Shown: positions 1 to 9,146, counted from the stretch's first letter. The stretch: 64,000 nucleotides of DNA from Streptomyces sp. SS1-1 (GCF_008973465.1 NZ_WBXN01000004.1:4008501-4072500); one strand, 5' to 3'. Translations and numbers: made by a program. Notes: a model not told the origin generated them from the letters alone.

Positions 1-1
1 G

Positions 2-1369
2 ACCGCCGTGGGCCCCTGGGACTCCACGGGTCAGCGTACGGCCGAGCGGGACCGGGCGGCCGCCCGGGAGCGCACGGGTGGCACAGATCACGGCCGGGAC
101 GCCGCGCCCCCCGGCGCGCGGGACAAGGGCCCGCGCCCCGCGCCCAGCGCGGGCGCCGTCCTCACCGCCCTGGGCGCCGGTGCCGGCCACGCCGGGTCCG
201 TGCCCGACGGCAAGGCCCTCGCGACCGTCCTGGGCCCCCTCCTCGACGCCCCCGGGCTCGGCCGCCGCACCGGCGCCGCCGTCGTGGACGTGGCCACCGG
301 CCGGCGCCTGTACGGCGAGGGCGCCTCCGAGGCCCTCACGCCCGCCTCCACCACCAAGATCGCCACCGCGGTCGCCGCCCTCACCGCGATGGGCCCCGAC
401 CACCGCCTCACCACCCGCACCGTCCTGGAACCCGACACGAAGGAACTGGTCCTCGTCGGCGGCGGCGACCCCACCCTCACCGCCCGCGAGAAGACCGGCG
501 GCTGGGCCGGACTGCGCGACCTCGCCGCGCGGACCGCCGGCGCCCTGAAGCAGCGCGGCCTGCGCAAGGTCACGCTCTCCTACGACACCACGCTCTACGC
601 CGGCTCCGAACGACACGTCATCGGCAAGAACAGCAACCTCGCCCCCGTCAGCGCCCTGATGGCCGACGAGGGCCGCCTCGACGACTCGAGCAGCGGCACC
701 GCGGACCGCAGCGACGACCCCGCCAAGGACACGGCGGAACGGTTCGCCGGCCTCCTCGCCGACCACGGCGTGCGCGCCGGCGCCCCCGGCCCCTCCAAGG
801 CCACCAACCGCGCCGAGTCCCTCGCCCAGGTCACCTCGCCCCCGCTCACCGCCCTGGTCGAACGCATGCTGACCAACAGCGACAACGACATCGCCGAGGC
901 CCTGGCCCGCCACACCGCCCTCGCGAGCGGCGAGCGCCCCGACTTCGCGGGCGGCGGCAAGGCCATCGCGGCCCGGCTCGGCAAGCTCGGACTGCCCGTC
1001 TCCGGCGTCACGTTCCGGGACGGCAGCGGCCTCGACCGGCGCGACGCCCTCACCGCCGACCTCCTCACCGCCCTGCTCGCCCACGCCGCCGACCCCGCCC
1101 ACCCCGAACTGCGCGCCGCCCTCACCGGCCTGCCCGTCGCGGGCTTCACCGGCACCCTCACCAGCCGCTACGCGGACGGGGCCGCGGGCGTCGTCCGCGC
1201 CAAGACCGGCACCCTCACCGGCGTCAACACCCTGGCCGGCACCGTCGTCGACCAGGACGGACGCCTGCTCGCCTTCGCCTTCCTCGCCTCCGACACCACC
1301 GACCGGGACGCGGCCCAGTCCGCCCTCGACCGGGCCGCCACGGCCCTCGCCTCCTGCGGCTGCCGGTGA
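2..1369 (+). CDS. dacB: D-alanyl-D-alanine carboxypeptidase/endopeptidase, PBP4 family (5' end outside window)
   Basis: Serine peptidase of family S13 that trims D-Ala from peptidoglycan stem peptides outside the membrane. All three penicillin-binding motifs are visible: STTK with the nucleophile Ser (nt 347-358), SDN in 'TNSDND' (about nt 871-888) and KTG in 'AKTGTL' (about nt 1198-1215). The reading frame is open to the first base of the window. No ribosome site precedes the GTG at nt 8, and the N-terminus starts without the expected membrane anchor, so the true start lies upstream and this is a partial gene. The C-terminal 'SCGCR' ends at a TGA. The next gene follows after 78 bases with its own -10-like element. 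Confidence 0.9.
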   Translation, partial: TAVGPWDSTGQRTAERDRAAARERTGGTDHGRDAAPPGARDKGPRPAPSAGAVLTALGAGAGHAGSVPDGKALATVLGPLLDAPGLGRRTGAAVVDVATGRRLYGEGASEALTPASTTKIATAVAALTAMGPDHRLTTRTVLEPDTKELVLVGGGDPTLTAREKTGGWAGLRDLAARTAGALKQRGLRKVTLSYDTTLYAGSERHVIGKNSNLAPVSALMADEGRLDDSSSGTADRSDDPAKDTAERFAGLLADHGVRAGAPGPSKATNRAESLAQVTSPPLTALVERMLTNSDNDIAEALARHTALASGERPDFAGGGKAIAARLGKLGLPVSGVTFRDGSGLDRRDALTADLLTALLAHAADPAHPELRAALTGLPVAGFTGTLTSRYADGAAGVVRAKTGTLTGVNTLAGTVVDQDGRLLAFAFLASDTTDRDAAQSALDRAATALASCGCR

Positions 1370-1447
1370 CCGGCCCCCGGCACCGGCCCGGGGGACGTCC
1401 GCTCGCACGCCCTGCCCCGACCGGGAACGCTCACGTACGGTTGACGC

Positions 1448-2581
1448 ATGACGAGCATCGGTGGTGCTGCTTCTTCTCAGATGGTCGACTGGAACCTCGC
1501 GGTGGCGACCGCGACCCGGTTCGTACGGCCGGGCCCCGAGGTCAGCCGCGACGAGGCCAGGGCCGTCGTCGCGGAACTGCGCCGGCACGCGAAGTCCTCC
1601 GAGGAACACGTCCGCGGGTTCACCCGCATGGGCACCGAGGAGATCCACGACACCCCGGTCCTCGTCGTCGACCGGCCCGGCTGGATCCGGGCCAACATCG
1701 CCGGGTTCCGCGAGATCCTCAAGCCCCTGCTGGAGAAGATGCAGGAGCGCCGGGGCAGCGGCACCGGCCAGGCCGTCCTCGGCGCGGTCGGCGGCAAGGT
1801 CACCGGCGTCGAGCTCGGGATGCTGCTGTCGTTCCTGGCCTCCCGCGTCCTCGGCCAGTACGAGACCTTCGCCCCCGCCACCCGTGACCTCCCCGCCGGG
1901 GAGCACGGCGGCGGCCGGCTGCTCCTCGTCGCCCCGAACATCGTCCACGTCGAACGCGAACTCGACGTCCACCCGCACGACTTCCGGCTGTGGGTGTGCC
2001 TCCACGAGGAGACCCACCGCACGCAGTTCAGCGCCGTGCCCTGGCTGCGGGACCACCTCGAGGGCGAAATCCAGTCTTTCCTCGGCGAGACCGACGTCGA
2101 CCCCATGACCGTCCTGGAGCGGGTCCGCGAGGCCGCCCAGTCCCTGGCCGGCGGCCGGCCCGAGGCCGAGGAGGACGACGGCGGGCGCTCCTTCGTCGAA
2201 CTCGTCCAGACCCCCGCCCAGCGGGAGATCCTCGGCCGCCTCACCGCCGTGATGTCCCTCCTGGAGGGCCACGCCGACTTCGTCATGGACGGCGTCGGCC
2301 CCGCGGTCGTGCCCTCCGTCGCCGAGATCCGCGAGAAGTTCCAGCAGCGGCGCGCCAAGGGCGCCTCCCGGCTCGACACCGCCCTGCGCAAGCTGCTCGG
2401 CCTCGACGCCAAGCTCCGCCAGTACCGCGACGGCGAGCGCTTCGTCCGGGCCGTCGTCGACGAGGTCGGCATGGACGGCTTCAACCGCGTCTGGACGTCC
2501 CCGAACACCCTGCCCACCAAGGCGGAGATCGCCGCCCCGGCGGACTGGATCTCCCGTGTGCACCGCAAGGCCGACGGATGA
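1448..2581 (+). CDS. Zinc-dependent metalloprotease, DUF2342 / F420-biosynthesis-associated family
   Basis: 377-residue actinobacterial protein with a gluzincin-type HExxH motif ('LHEETHRTQF', about residues 184-193), in which the two His bind Zn and the Glu is catalytic. It has no signal peptide, so it is probably cytoplasmic. The family is conserved next to tilS in actinobacteria and is named from its co-occurrence with F420 genes; its substrate is unknown. TACGGT lies at 1436-1441, six bases before the ATG, and no Shine-Dalgarno is seen, so the mRNA is probably leaderless. The protease assignment rests on the motif and family length (about 370 aa). Confidence 0.85.
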   Translation: MTSIGGAASSQMVDWNLAVATATRFVRPGPEVSRDEARAVVAELRRHAKSSEEHVRGFTRMGTEEIHDTPVLVVDRPGWIRANIAGFREILKPLLEKMQERRGSGTGQAVLGAVGGKVTGVELGMLLSFLASRVLGQYETFAPATRDLPAGEHGGGRLLLVAPNIVHVERELDVHPHDFRLWVCLHEETHRTQFSAVPWLRDHLEGEIQSFLGETDVDPMTVLERVREAAQSLAGGRPEAEEDDGGRSFVELVQTPAQREILGRLTAVMSLLEGHADFVMDGVGPAVVPSVAEIREKFQQRRAKGASRLDTALRKLLGLDAKLRQYRDGERFVRAVVDEVGMDGFNRVWTSPNTLPTKAEIAAPADWISRVHRKADG

Positions 2582-2804
2582 CACCCCCGGCCCGCCGCGC
2601 CGCGCACCGCGCATCTCATACGACGGTCGTGAACCGAAACCGGCCGACGGCAGGGGAACGCCCCTCCAATCACCCGTCCGAGGGACCGTGAGCCATGGGT
2701 AGGCGTGCAATGCTCGGGGAACGGCCCGCTTCTGTCACCATCTACACACTCTGAGTGACCGAGCTCGGCCACATCCCCGGACAACTTCATGAAGGGAACC
2801 GGAC

Positions 2805-3968
2805 ATGGGTCCCCATCCTGCGGTCGCGGCGATACGCCTGGCGGTTCGCCGCGTACTCCACGACCTCCTCACCGAACACAACCGCACCACCGACGTCCCC
2901 GCCCCCGGCAGCCGCGCCCCCCGGCCGCAGGCACCGGCCGTGACGCCGGTCGCCGCCGCGCGCGTCGCCCGCGACACCGCGCGTGAGACGGCGTACGACC
3001 TCCCCGGCCCGGCCCAGCGCACCCCCCGGCGCGCCACCCCGCACGAGCGAACCCCCTCCCCGCTCGTCCTCGTGGCCTGCTCCGGCGGCGCCGACTCCAT
3101 GGCCCTCGCCTCCGCCCTCGCCTTCGAGGCCCCCAAACTCGGCATCCGCGCCGGTGGCATCACCGTCGACCACGGTCTGCAGCCCGGCTCCGACCTGCGC
3201 GCCGACGAAGTCGTCCTGCGCCTGCGCGAACTCGGCCTCGACCCGGCCGAGTCGATCGCCGTCACCGTCGGCCGCGGCGGCGGGCCCGAGGCCGCCGCCC
3301 GCGACGCCCGCTACGCCGCCCTCGACGCCGCCGCCGAACGCCACGGCGCCGCCGCCGTCCTGCTCGGCCACACCCGCGACGACCAGGCCGAGACCGTCCT
3401 GCTCGGCCTCGCCCGCGGCTCCGGCATCCGCTCCCTGTCCGGGATGGCCGCGGTCTCGGGGGACGGCGGCCGTTACCGCCGCCCGTTCCTCGGCCTCGAC
3501 CGGCAGACCGCCCGCAAGGCCTGCATGGTCCAGGCCCTGCCCGTCTGGGACGACCCGCACAACTCCGACCCCGCCTACACCCGCTCCCGGCTGCGCCAGG
3601 AGGGCCTGCCCGCCCTCGAGAAGGCGCTCGGCAAAGGCGTCGTCGAAGCCCTCGCCCGTACCGCCCAGCTCTCCCGCGACGACGCCGACGCCCTCGACGC
3701 GTGGGCCGGCCAGGCCGAGACCGCCGTCCGTGACGCCGCCGGACACCTCGACTGCGCCAAGCTCTACACGCTGCCGCCCGCGGTGCGCCGCCGGATCCTG
3801 CGCCGGGCCGCCATCGAGGCGGGCGCGCCCGCCGGTTCGCTCTTCGCCCGGCACGTCGAGGAAGTGGACCGCCTGATCACCGGCTGGCGCGGCCAGGGGG
3901 CCATCAACCTCCCCGGCAAAGTCGTCGCCCGTCGCCAGGGTGGCAGACTGGTGATTCGGCAAGGCTGA
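2805..3968 (+). CDS. tilS: tRNA(Ile)-lysidine synthetase TilS
   Basis: ATP-dependent ligase that adds lysine to C34 of tRNA-Ile2 so that it reads AUA. The PP-loop signature SGGADS sits near residues 93-98, after an N-terminal extension of about 80 residues, and is followed by the family 'HTRDDQAETVL' and 'DPHNSD' segments. Length is 387 aa. The C-terminal part ('LITGWRGQGAINLPGK') is the substrate-binding domain common in actinobacteria. Start chosen at ATG 2805 with GAAGGGAA eight bases upstream. The tilS-hpt-ftsH order is widespread in bacteria. The 223 bases upstream (2582-2804) show no clear promoter. Confidence 0.95.
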   Translation: MGPHPAVAAIRLAVRRVLHDLLTEHNRTTDVPAPGSRAPRPQAPAVTPVAAARVARDTARETAYDLPGPAQRTPRRATPHERTPSPLVLVACSGGADSMALASALAFEAPKLGIRAGGITVDHGLQPGSDLRADEVVLRLRELGLDPAESIAVTVGRGGGPEAAARDARYAALDAAAERHGAAAVLLGHTRDDQAETVLLGLARGSGIRSLSGMAAVSGDGGRYRRPFLGLDRQTARKACMVQALPVWDDPHNSDPAYTRSRLRQEGLPALEKALGKGVVEALARTAQLSRDDADALDAWAGQAETAVRDAAGHLDCAKLYTLPPAVRRRILRRAAIEAGAPAGSLFARHVEEVDRLITGWRGQGAINLPGKVVARRQGGRLVIRQG

Positions 3969-4081
3969 AAAAGACCCCAGGGAGAGACCGGGCCTCCGGA
4001 CCGGAGGGCCCCGGACTCCCGCGGGGGACGTCAGCCGTAGGGCCGTGAGCCGTGCAGAAGCGGGACGACCGACCGAAAGTG

Positions 4082-4642
4082 ATGCGGGTGGACGCGAAAG
4101 ACATGGGTGCCGACCTCAAGAAGGTGCTCATCACCAAGGAAGAGATCGACGCGAAGCTGGCCGAGCTGGCCGCGAAGATCGACGCTGAGTACGCGGGCAA
4201 GGACCTGCTCATCGTCGGCGTGCTCAAGGGCGCGGTGATGGTCATGGCCGACCTGGCGCGGGCGCTGTCCACCCCCGTCACCATGGACTGGATGGCCGTC
4301 TCCTCGTACGGCGCCGGCACCCAGTCCTCCGGGGTCGTGCGGATCCTCAAGGACCTCGACACCGACATCAAGGGCCGGCACGTCCTGATCGTCGAGGACA
4401 TCATCGACTCCGGCCTGACCCTGTCGTGGCTGCTGTCGAACCTCGGCTCCCGCGAGCCGGAGACGCTCAAGGTGTGCACGCTGCTGCGCAAGCCCGACGC
4501 GGCCAAGGTGGCCATCGACGTCGAGTGGGTCGGCTTCGACATCCCCAACGAGTTCGTCGTGGGCTACGGCCTCGACTATGCCGAGAAGTACCGGAACCTC
4601 CCGTTCGTCGGTACCCTCGCGCCCCACGTCTACGGCGGCTGA
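4082..4642 (+). CDS. hpt: Hypoxanthine(-guanine) phosphoribosyltransferase
   Basis: Purine salvage enzyme that joins PRPP and hypoxanthine or guanine to give IMP or GMP. The PRPP-binding motif 'VLIVEDIIDSGLT' and the C-terminal 'VGYGLDYAEKYRNLP' are typical of the family. From ATG 4082 (MRVDAKDMG) the product is 186 aa, the normal size for Streptomyces. A GTG at 4052 would add ten residues, and neither start has a good ribosome site. Lies 113 bases after tilS and just upstream of ftsH. Confidence 0.93.
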   Translation: MRVDAKDMGADLKKVLITKEEIDAKLAELAAKIDAEYAGKDLLIVGVLKGAVMVMADLARALSTPVTMDWMAVSSYGAGTQSSGVVRILKDLDTDIKGRHVLIVEDIIDSGLTLSWLLSNLGSREPETLKVCTLLRKPDAAKVAIDVEWVGFDIPNEFVVGYGLDYAEKYRNLPFVGTLAPHVYGG

Positions 4643-4662
4643 CCCCGTTCCGTAGGAAGATC

Positions 4663-4689
4663 GGGAACCCCGGCGGGCATCGCGCCGTT
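4663..4689 (+). promoter_or_regulatory. SigR-type promoter candidate for ftsH
   Basis: GGGAAC (4663-4668), an 18-base spacer and GTT (4687-4689) fit the thiol-stress SigR pattern GGGAAY-N18-GTT. The bases after GTT (GTTGGAGCA) are the same as in the clpC candidate at 34577-34603. Read as GGAACC-N16-CGTT it would also resemble a SigE promoter, so the sigma factor is uncertain. The predicted start of transcription is near 4696, giving a leader of about 120 bases. Confidence 0.5.
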
Positions 4690-4816
4690 GGAGCAAGCAG
4701 ACGGGCTTGACAGCCGTCCCGTGCGGCTACGGGCGTCGAAGCTGGGGTACCGTCAGAAGAACTGTCTTATCAAACTCACTATGGCAGGAGGGACGGGGCG
4801 GCACCGCTCCGTATGG

Positions 4817-6856
4817 ATGGACGTGAAGCGATACTTCCGTGGGCCGGTCATGTGGATCGTGCTGGCCGTCCTTGCCGTGGTCGTGTTGATGCAGGTCGTC
4901 GGCTCGTCCGGCGGCTACAAGACGGTGGACACCGGCCAGGTCGTCCAGGCGATCAATGAGAACAAGGTCGAGTCGGCCAAGATCACCACCGGCGACGAGC
5001 AGAACATCAAGGTCCAGCTCAAGGACGGTGTGAAGGTCGAGGGATCCACCAAGATCCAGGCCAGCTACATCGGCGACCAGGGCGTGGACATCGCCAACAC
5101 CCTGCAGAACAAGTACCAGCAGAAGCAGATCCCCGACGGCTACACGGTCTCGCCGTCCAAGCAGAACCCGTTCGTCGGCATCCTGCTCTCCCTGCTGCCC
5201 TTCGTCCTCATCGTCGTCGTCTTCCTGTTCCTGATGAACCAGATGCAGGGCGGCGGCTCCCGGGTCATGAACTTCGGGAAGTCGAAGGCGAAGCTCATCA
5301 CCAAGGACACCCCGAAGACGACGTTCTCCGACGTCGCCGGCTCGGATGAGGCCGTCGAGGAGCTCCAGGAGATCAAGGAGTTCCTCCAGGAGCCCGCCAA
5401 GTTCCAGGCCGTCGGCGCGAAGATCCCCAAGGGCGTCCTGCTCTACGGCCCTCCCGGCACCGGTAAGACGCTCCTCGCGCGCGCCGTCGCCGGCGAGGCG
5501 GGCGTGCCCTTCTACTCGATCTCCGGTTCCGACTTCGTCGAGATGTTCGTCGGTGTCGGTGCCTCCCGGGTCCGCGACCTGTTCGAGCAGGCCAAGGCGA
5601 ACGCCCCGGCGATCGTCTTCGTCGACGAGATCGACGCGGTCGGCCGCCACCGCGGCGCCGGCCTCGGCGGCGGGCACGACGAGCGCGAGCAGACGCTGAA
5701 CCAGCTGCTCGTCGAGATGGACGGCTTCGACGTCAAGGGCGGCGTGATCCTCATCGCCGCGACGAACCGGCCCGACATCCTCGACCCGGCCCTTCTGCGC
5801 CCGGGCCGCTTCGACCGGCAGATCGCCGTCGACCGCCCCGACATGCAGGGCCGTCTGGAGATCCTCAAGGTCCACCAGAAGGGCAAGCCGGTCGCCCCGG
5901 ACGTCGACCTGTCGGCGGTCGCCCGCCGTACGCCGGGCTTCACCGGTGCCGACCTGAGCAACGTCCTCAACGAGGCCGCGCTGCTCACGGCCCGCTCCGA
6001 CAAGAAGCTGATCGACAACCACATGCTGGACGAGGCCATCGACCGCGTCGTGGCGGGCCCGCAGAAGCGGACCCGGATCATGTCGGACAAGGAGAAGAAG
6101 ATCACCGCGTACCACGAGGGCGGACACGCCCTGGTCGCGGCGGCCTCCCCGAACTCCGACCCGGTCCACAAGATCACGATCCTGTCGAGAGGCCGGGCCC
6201 TCGGTTACACGATGGTGCTCCCGGACGAGGACAAGTACTCGACCACCCGCAACGAGATGCTGGACCAGCTGGCCTACATGCTGGGCGGTCGCGCGGCCGA
6301 GGAGCTGGTCTTCCACGACCCGACCACGGGCGCCGCGAACGACATCGAGAAGGCCACGACCACGGCTCGCGCGATGGTCACGCAGTACGGCATGACCGAG
6401 CGTCTCGGCGCCATCAAGTTCGGCGGCGACAACACCGAGCCGTTCCTCGGACGTGAGATGGCTCACCAGCGCGACTACTCGGAAGAGGTCGCCGCGCTGG
6501 TGGACGAGGAGGTCAAGAAGCTCATCGAGAACGCGCACAACGAAGCCTGGGAAATCCTGGTGGAGAACCGCGACGTCCTCGACAACCTCGTCCTGGCCCT
6601 GCTGGAGAAGGAGACGCTGGGCAAGGAGGAGATCGCCGAGATCTTCGCCCCCATCGTCAAGCGCCCGCCGCGGCCCGCCTGGACCGGCTCCTCCCGCCGT
6701 ACGCCGTCGACCCGCCCGCCGGTGCTCTCCCCCAAGGAGCTCGCACTGACGAACGGTGCCAACGGCACGACCCCGGCGATCAGCACCGCGAAGTCGACGG
6801 TGTCGGAGCCCGCCCCCGCGACCGAGCAGGCCCCCGAGGAGCGTCCCGAGAGCTGA
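4817..6856 (+). CDS. ftsH: ATP-dependent zinc metalloprotease FtsH
   Basis: Membrane-anchored AAA+ protease for quality control of membrane and short-lived proteins. In order: TM helix (residues about 9-27), extracytoplasmic domain, second TM helix (about 118-140), AAA domain with Walker A GPPGTGKT (about 212-219) and Walker B 'VFVDEID', the Arg-finger region 'RPGRFDRQI', and an M41 peptidase with HEGGH Zn site (about 434-438). The C-terminal 70 residues are low-complexity and rich in Pro, Thr and Ala. Start set at ATG 4817 (MDVKRYFRG), giving 679 aa. An in-frame ATG at 4781 and a TTG at 4688 would lengthen it by 12 or 43 residues; the best ribosome-site-like stretch (AGGAGGG, about 4786-4792) suits neither ATG well. 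Confidence 0.95.
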   Translation: MDVKRYFRGPVMWIVLAVLAVVVLMQVVGSSGGYKTVDTGQVVQAINENKVESAKITTGDEQNIKVQLKDGVKVEGSTKIQASYIGDQGVDIANTLQNKYQQKQIPDGYTVSPSKQNPFVGILLSLLPFVLIVVVFLFLMNQMQGGGSRVMNFGKSKAKLITKDTPKTTFSDVAGSDEAVEELQEIKEFLQEPAKFQAVGAKIPKGVLLYGPPGTGKTLLARAVAGEAGVPFYSISGSDFVEMFVGVGASRVRDLFEQAKANAPAIVFVDEIDAVGRHRGAGLGGGHDEREQTLNQLLVEMDGFDVKGGVILIAATNRPDILDPALLRPGRFDRQIAVDRPDMQGRLEILKVHQKGKPVAPDVDLSAVARRTPGFTGADLSNVLNEAALLTARSDKKLIDNHMLDEAIDRVVAGPQKRTRIMSDKEKKITAYHEGGHALVAAASPNSDPVHKITILSRGRALGYTMVLPDEDKYSTTRNEMLDQLAYMLGGRAAEELVFHDPTTGAANDIEKATTTARAMVTQYGMTERLGAIKFGGDNTEPFLGREMAHQRDYSEEVAALVDEEVKKLIENAHNEAWEILVENRDVLDNLVLALLEKETLGKEEIAEIFAPIVKRPPRPAWTGSSRRTPSTRPPVLSPKELALTNGANGTTPAISTAKSTVSEPAPATEQAPEERPES

Positions 6857-6884
6857 CGCCCCCACCCGGTCGGTGACCGGGCCC

Positions 6885-6910
6885 GGAATGGATGCCGTGC
6901 CCCCCTGGTT
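6885..6910 (+). promoter_or_regulatory. SigR-type promoter candidate for folE
   Basis: GGAAT (6885-6889), an 18-base spacer and GTT (6908-6910). The -10 element falls inside the loop of the ftsH terminator hairpin (6892-6931). The predicted transcript would start near 6917, about 79 bases before folE. Pattern match only. Confidence 0.4.
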
Positions 6911-6931
6911 CTAGCCTGGGGGGCGCGGCAT
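6892..6931 (+). terminator. Terminator after ftsH
   Basis: Inverted repeat with 14-base arms (6892-6905 and 6918-6931, one G-T mismatch), a 12-base loop and a following TTT. Confidence 0.7.
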
Positions 6932-6995
6932 TTCGTATGACCGCAGATCAGACGCGTGACCCATACGCGCACCCGCGAAGGAACGAGGCACCCAG

Positions 6996-7601
6996 ATGAC
7001 CGACCCGGTGACGCTGGACGGCGAAGGCCGCATCGGCGAGTTCGACGAGAAGCGCGCCGAGGCCGCCGTACGGGAGCTGCTGATCGCGGTGGGCGAGGAC
7101 CCCGACCGCGAGGGCCTCAAGGAGACGCCGGCCCGGGTGGCGCGGGCGTACCGGGAGCTGCTGGCGGGGCTGCGTCAGGACGCCGAGGACGTGCTGACGA
7201 CGACGTTCGACCTCGGGCACGACGAGATGGTGCTCGTGAAGGACATCGAGATCGTCAGCCTCTGCGAGCACCACATGCTGCCGTTCCACGGTGTGGCGCA
7301 CGTGGGGTACATCCCGGCCGAGAGCGGCAAGATCACCGGTCTGTCGAAGCTCGCCCGGCTGGTCGAGGTGTTCGCCCGCCGGCTCCAGGTGCAGGAACGT
7401 CTCACCACGCAGGTCGCCGACTCCCTGATGCGGATCCTGGAGGCCCGGGGCGTGATCGTGGTCGTCGAGGCCGAGCACATGTGCATGTCGGTGCGCGGCA
7501 TCCGCAAGCCCGGCGCCAAGACGACGACGTCGGCGGTGCGCGGCCAACTCCGCGACGCCACGACCCGCGCCGAGGCGATGAGCCTGATCCTGGCCCGCTG
7601 A
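6996..7601 (+). CDS. folE: GTP cyclohydrolase I
   Basis: First enzyme of tetrahydrofolate synthesis, GTP to 7,8-dihydroneopterin triphosphate. The Zn-binding and catalytic motif 'SLCEHHMLPFHG' lies near residues 88-99, followed by 'GLSKLARLVE' and the C-terminal 'EHMCMSVRGI' with the third Zn ligand. 201 aa, the usual size. ATG 6996 follows a GGAACGAGG ribosome site. It reads toward the opposite-strand folate cluster that encodes later steps (folB, folK, folP). Confidence 0.96.
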   Translation: MTDPVTLDGEGRIGEFDEKRAEAAVRELLIAVGEDPDREGLKETPARVARAYRELLAGLRQDAEDVLTTTFDLGHDEMVLVKDIEIVSLCEHHMLPFHGVAHVGYIPAESGKITGLSKLARLVEVFARRLQVQERLTTQVADSLMRILEARGVIVVVEAEHMCMSVRGIRKPGAKTTTSAVRGQLRDATTRAEAMSLILAR

Positions 7602-7625
7602 TCCGGCCTGATCCGAACGAAAGGC

Positions 7626-8117
7626 CTAGGTGGTCGGGGCCGCCCCGGTGCCGTTGTGGTCGTCCTCGTCGTCCGGGAGCTTGCAGACGCGCTCCAGGAA
7701 CAGGGCGGCCGCTATGACGCCGACGGCGGCCACGACCGAGAAACCGGCGTAGATCGCCTGGTCCCGGCGGGCGGGGACGTCCAGGAGCTCCAGCAGGAAG
7801 ACGCAGGTGCCGCCGTACATGCCGGCGACCAGGGCGGCCACCAGAGCGCTGGCCTGGCCGAAGACGACGGCGCGGGCCGCCATCAGGGGGTCGACGCCCT
7901 TGGCCTCGGGGTCGCGCTCGCGCTGCGCCCTGAGCCGGGAGCGGATGGACAGCGCCGTGGACAGCAGGATCACGGCGATGATCGCCAGCACGATCGGGGC
8001 GGCCAGGGGGACGCTGGGCAGGGTCCCCACCGCGTTCCACAGACGGGCGCCCGCCCAGGACAGGACTCCGGCGACCACGAACACGCCGACCAGCAACCTG
8101 ATGCGCAGCTCTCTCAC
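7626..8117 (-). CDS. DUF3180 membrane protein
   Basis: 163-residue integral membrane protein with four hydrophobic segments (about residues 8-27, 36-56, 85-110, 120-141) and an acidic C-terminal tail (PDDEDDHN). The DUF3180 family sits at the end of the folate cluster in many actinobacteria, and its function is not known. GTG start at 8117 with AAGGGA upstream. Separated from folK by 61 bases in the same direction, so it is probably the last gene of the fol operon. Confidence 0.85.
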   Translation of the reverse strand: MRELRIRLLVGVFVVAGVLSWAGARLWNAVGTLPSVPLAAPIVLAIIAVILLSTALSIRSRLRAQRERDPEAKGVDPLMAARAVVFGQASALVAALVAGMYGGTCVFLLELLDVPARRDQAIYAGFSVVAAVGVIAAALFLERVCKLPDDEDDHNGTGAAPTT

Positions 8118-8178
8118 GGTGTCCCTTCAGCTCCCCCCGGGGCCCCACGGAGTGGAGGCCGGCTCTTGACCTTAACGA

Positions 8179-8790
8179 CTACTCGGGCAGCCGGAGTTCC
8201 AGGTCCTGGCGGGGGACGACGCCCTGGCGGGTGACGGTGCCGAGCAGGTCGGCGACCGCGCCGCGGCCGGGCAGCGCGGCCTCCGGGTCCAGGTCGAGCC
8301 AGGGCGCGAGGACGAAGGCCCGCTCGTGGGCGCGCGGGTGGGGGAGGGTGAGCACCGGATCGTCGGAGACGACGTCGGCGTAGGCGACGATGTCGACGTC
8401 GAGGGTGCGGGCGCCCCAGCGCTCGTCCCGGACGCGGTGGAAGGCCTCCTCGACGGCGTGGGCCCGCTCCAGCAGCGAGGACGGCGGCAGGGTGGTCTTC
8501 AGGACGACGACCGCGTTGAAGTACGACGGCTGGCTGCCGGGCTCGACGCCCCAGGGCTCCGTCTCGTAGACGGGGGAGACGCCCTTGACGCGCAGGCCCG
8601 GGGTGTCCGCGAGGGCGTCCACGGCGCCCTGGAGGGTCTCCAGGCGGTTGCCCAGGTTGGAGCCGAGGGAGACCACGGCCCATTTGGGGTTGTGGAGGGT
8701 GGTGTCGGCGGCGTCGACCTTGTCGACGACGGACGCGGGTACCGGCTGGACGGTCGGGTCGCTGGGGCCCTTGATGAACGGTGCGGTCAT
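8179..8790 (-). CDS. folK: 2-amino-4-hydroxy-6-hydroxymethyldihydropteridine pyrophosphokinase
   Basis: Transfers pyrophosphate from ATP to hydroxymethyl-dihydropterin in the folate pathway. Family motifs 'SLGSNLGNR', 'VSPVYETEPWG', 'FNAVV', 'RWGARTLDVDI' and 'LPHPRAHERAFVLAPW' are in order. An N-terminal extension of about 38 residues precedes the first motif. The ATG overlaps the folB stop in an ATGA, which implies translational coupling. 203 aa. Confidence 0.95.
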   Translation of the reverse strand: MTAPFIKGPSDPTVQPVPASVVDKVDAADTTLHNPKWAVVSLGSNLGNRLETLQGAVDALADTPGLRVKGVSPVYETEPWGVEPGSQPSYFNAVVVLKTTLPPSSLLERAHAVEEAFHRVRDERWGARTLDVDIVAYADVVSDDPVLTLPHPRAHERAFVLAPWLDLDPEAALPGRGAVADLLGTVTRQGVVPRQDLELRLPE

Positions 8791-9146
8791 ACTCGGCTCC
8801 GGGTGATGGTGACGGTCACGTCGTCGAAGGGCACGGTGATCGGCGCGTCCGGTTTGTGGACGGTGACCTCGACCTCCTGGACTCCTTCGTGCTTCAGACA
8901 GGCCTGGGCGACGCGCTCGGCGAGCGTCTCGATGAGGTTGACCGGCTCGCCCTGGACCACGGCCACGACCTCCTCCGCCACGATGCCGTAGTGCACGGTC
9001 TTCGCCAGGTCGTCGTCGGCGGCGGCGGGCCGGGTGTCCAGGCCGAGGACGAGGTCCACGACGAAGGTCTGGCCCTCTCTGCGTTCCTCGGGGAACACCC
9101 CGTGGTACCCGCGGGCCCTCAGGCCGCGCAGCGCGACACGATCCAC
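8787..9146 (-). CDS. folB: Dihydroneopterin aldolase
   Basis: Converts dihydroneopterin to hydroxymethyl-dihydropterin. Short (119 aa) tunnel-fold protein with 'RGYHGVFPEER', 'DLAKTVHYG', 'LIETLAERVA' and 'VTVHKPDAPI', which contain the family's pterin-binding residues. The GTG at 9146 has GGAG nine bases upstream. A longer frame to 9203 exists but lacks a ribosome site. Overlaps folK by four bases. Confidence 0.95.
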   Translation of the reverse strand: MDRVALRGLRARGYHGVFPEERREGQTFVVDLVLGLDTRPAAADDDLAKTVHYGIVAEEVVAVVQGEPVNLIETLAERVAQACLKHEGVQEVEVTVHKPDAPITVPFDDVTVTITRSRV

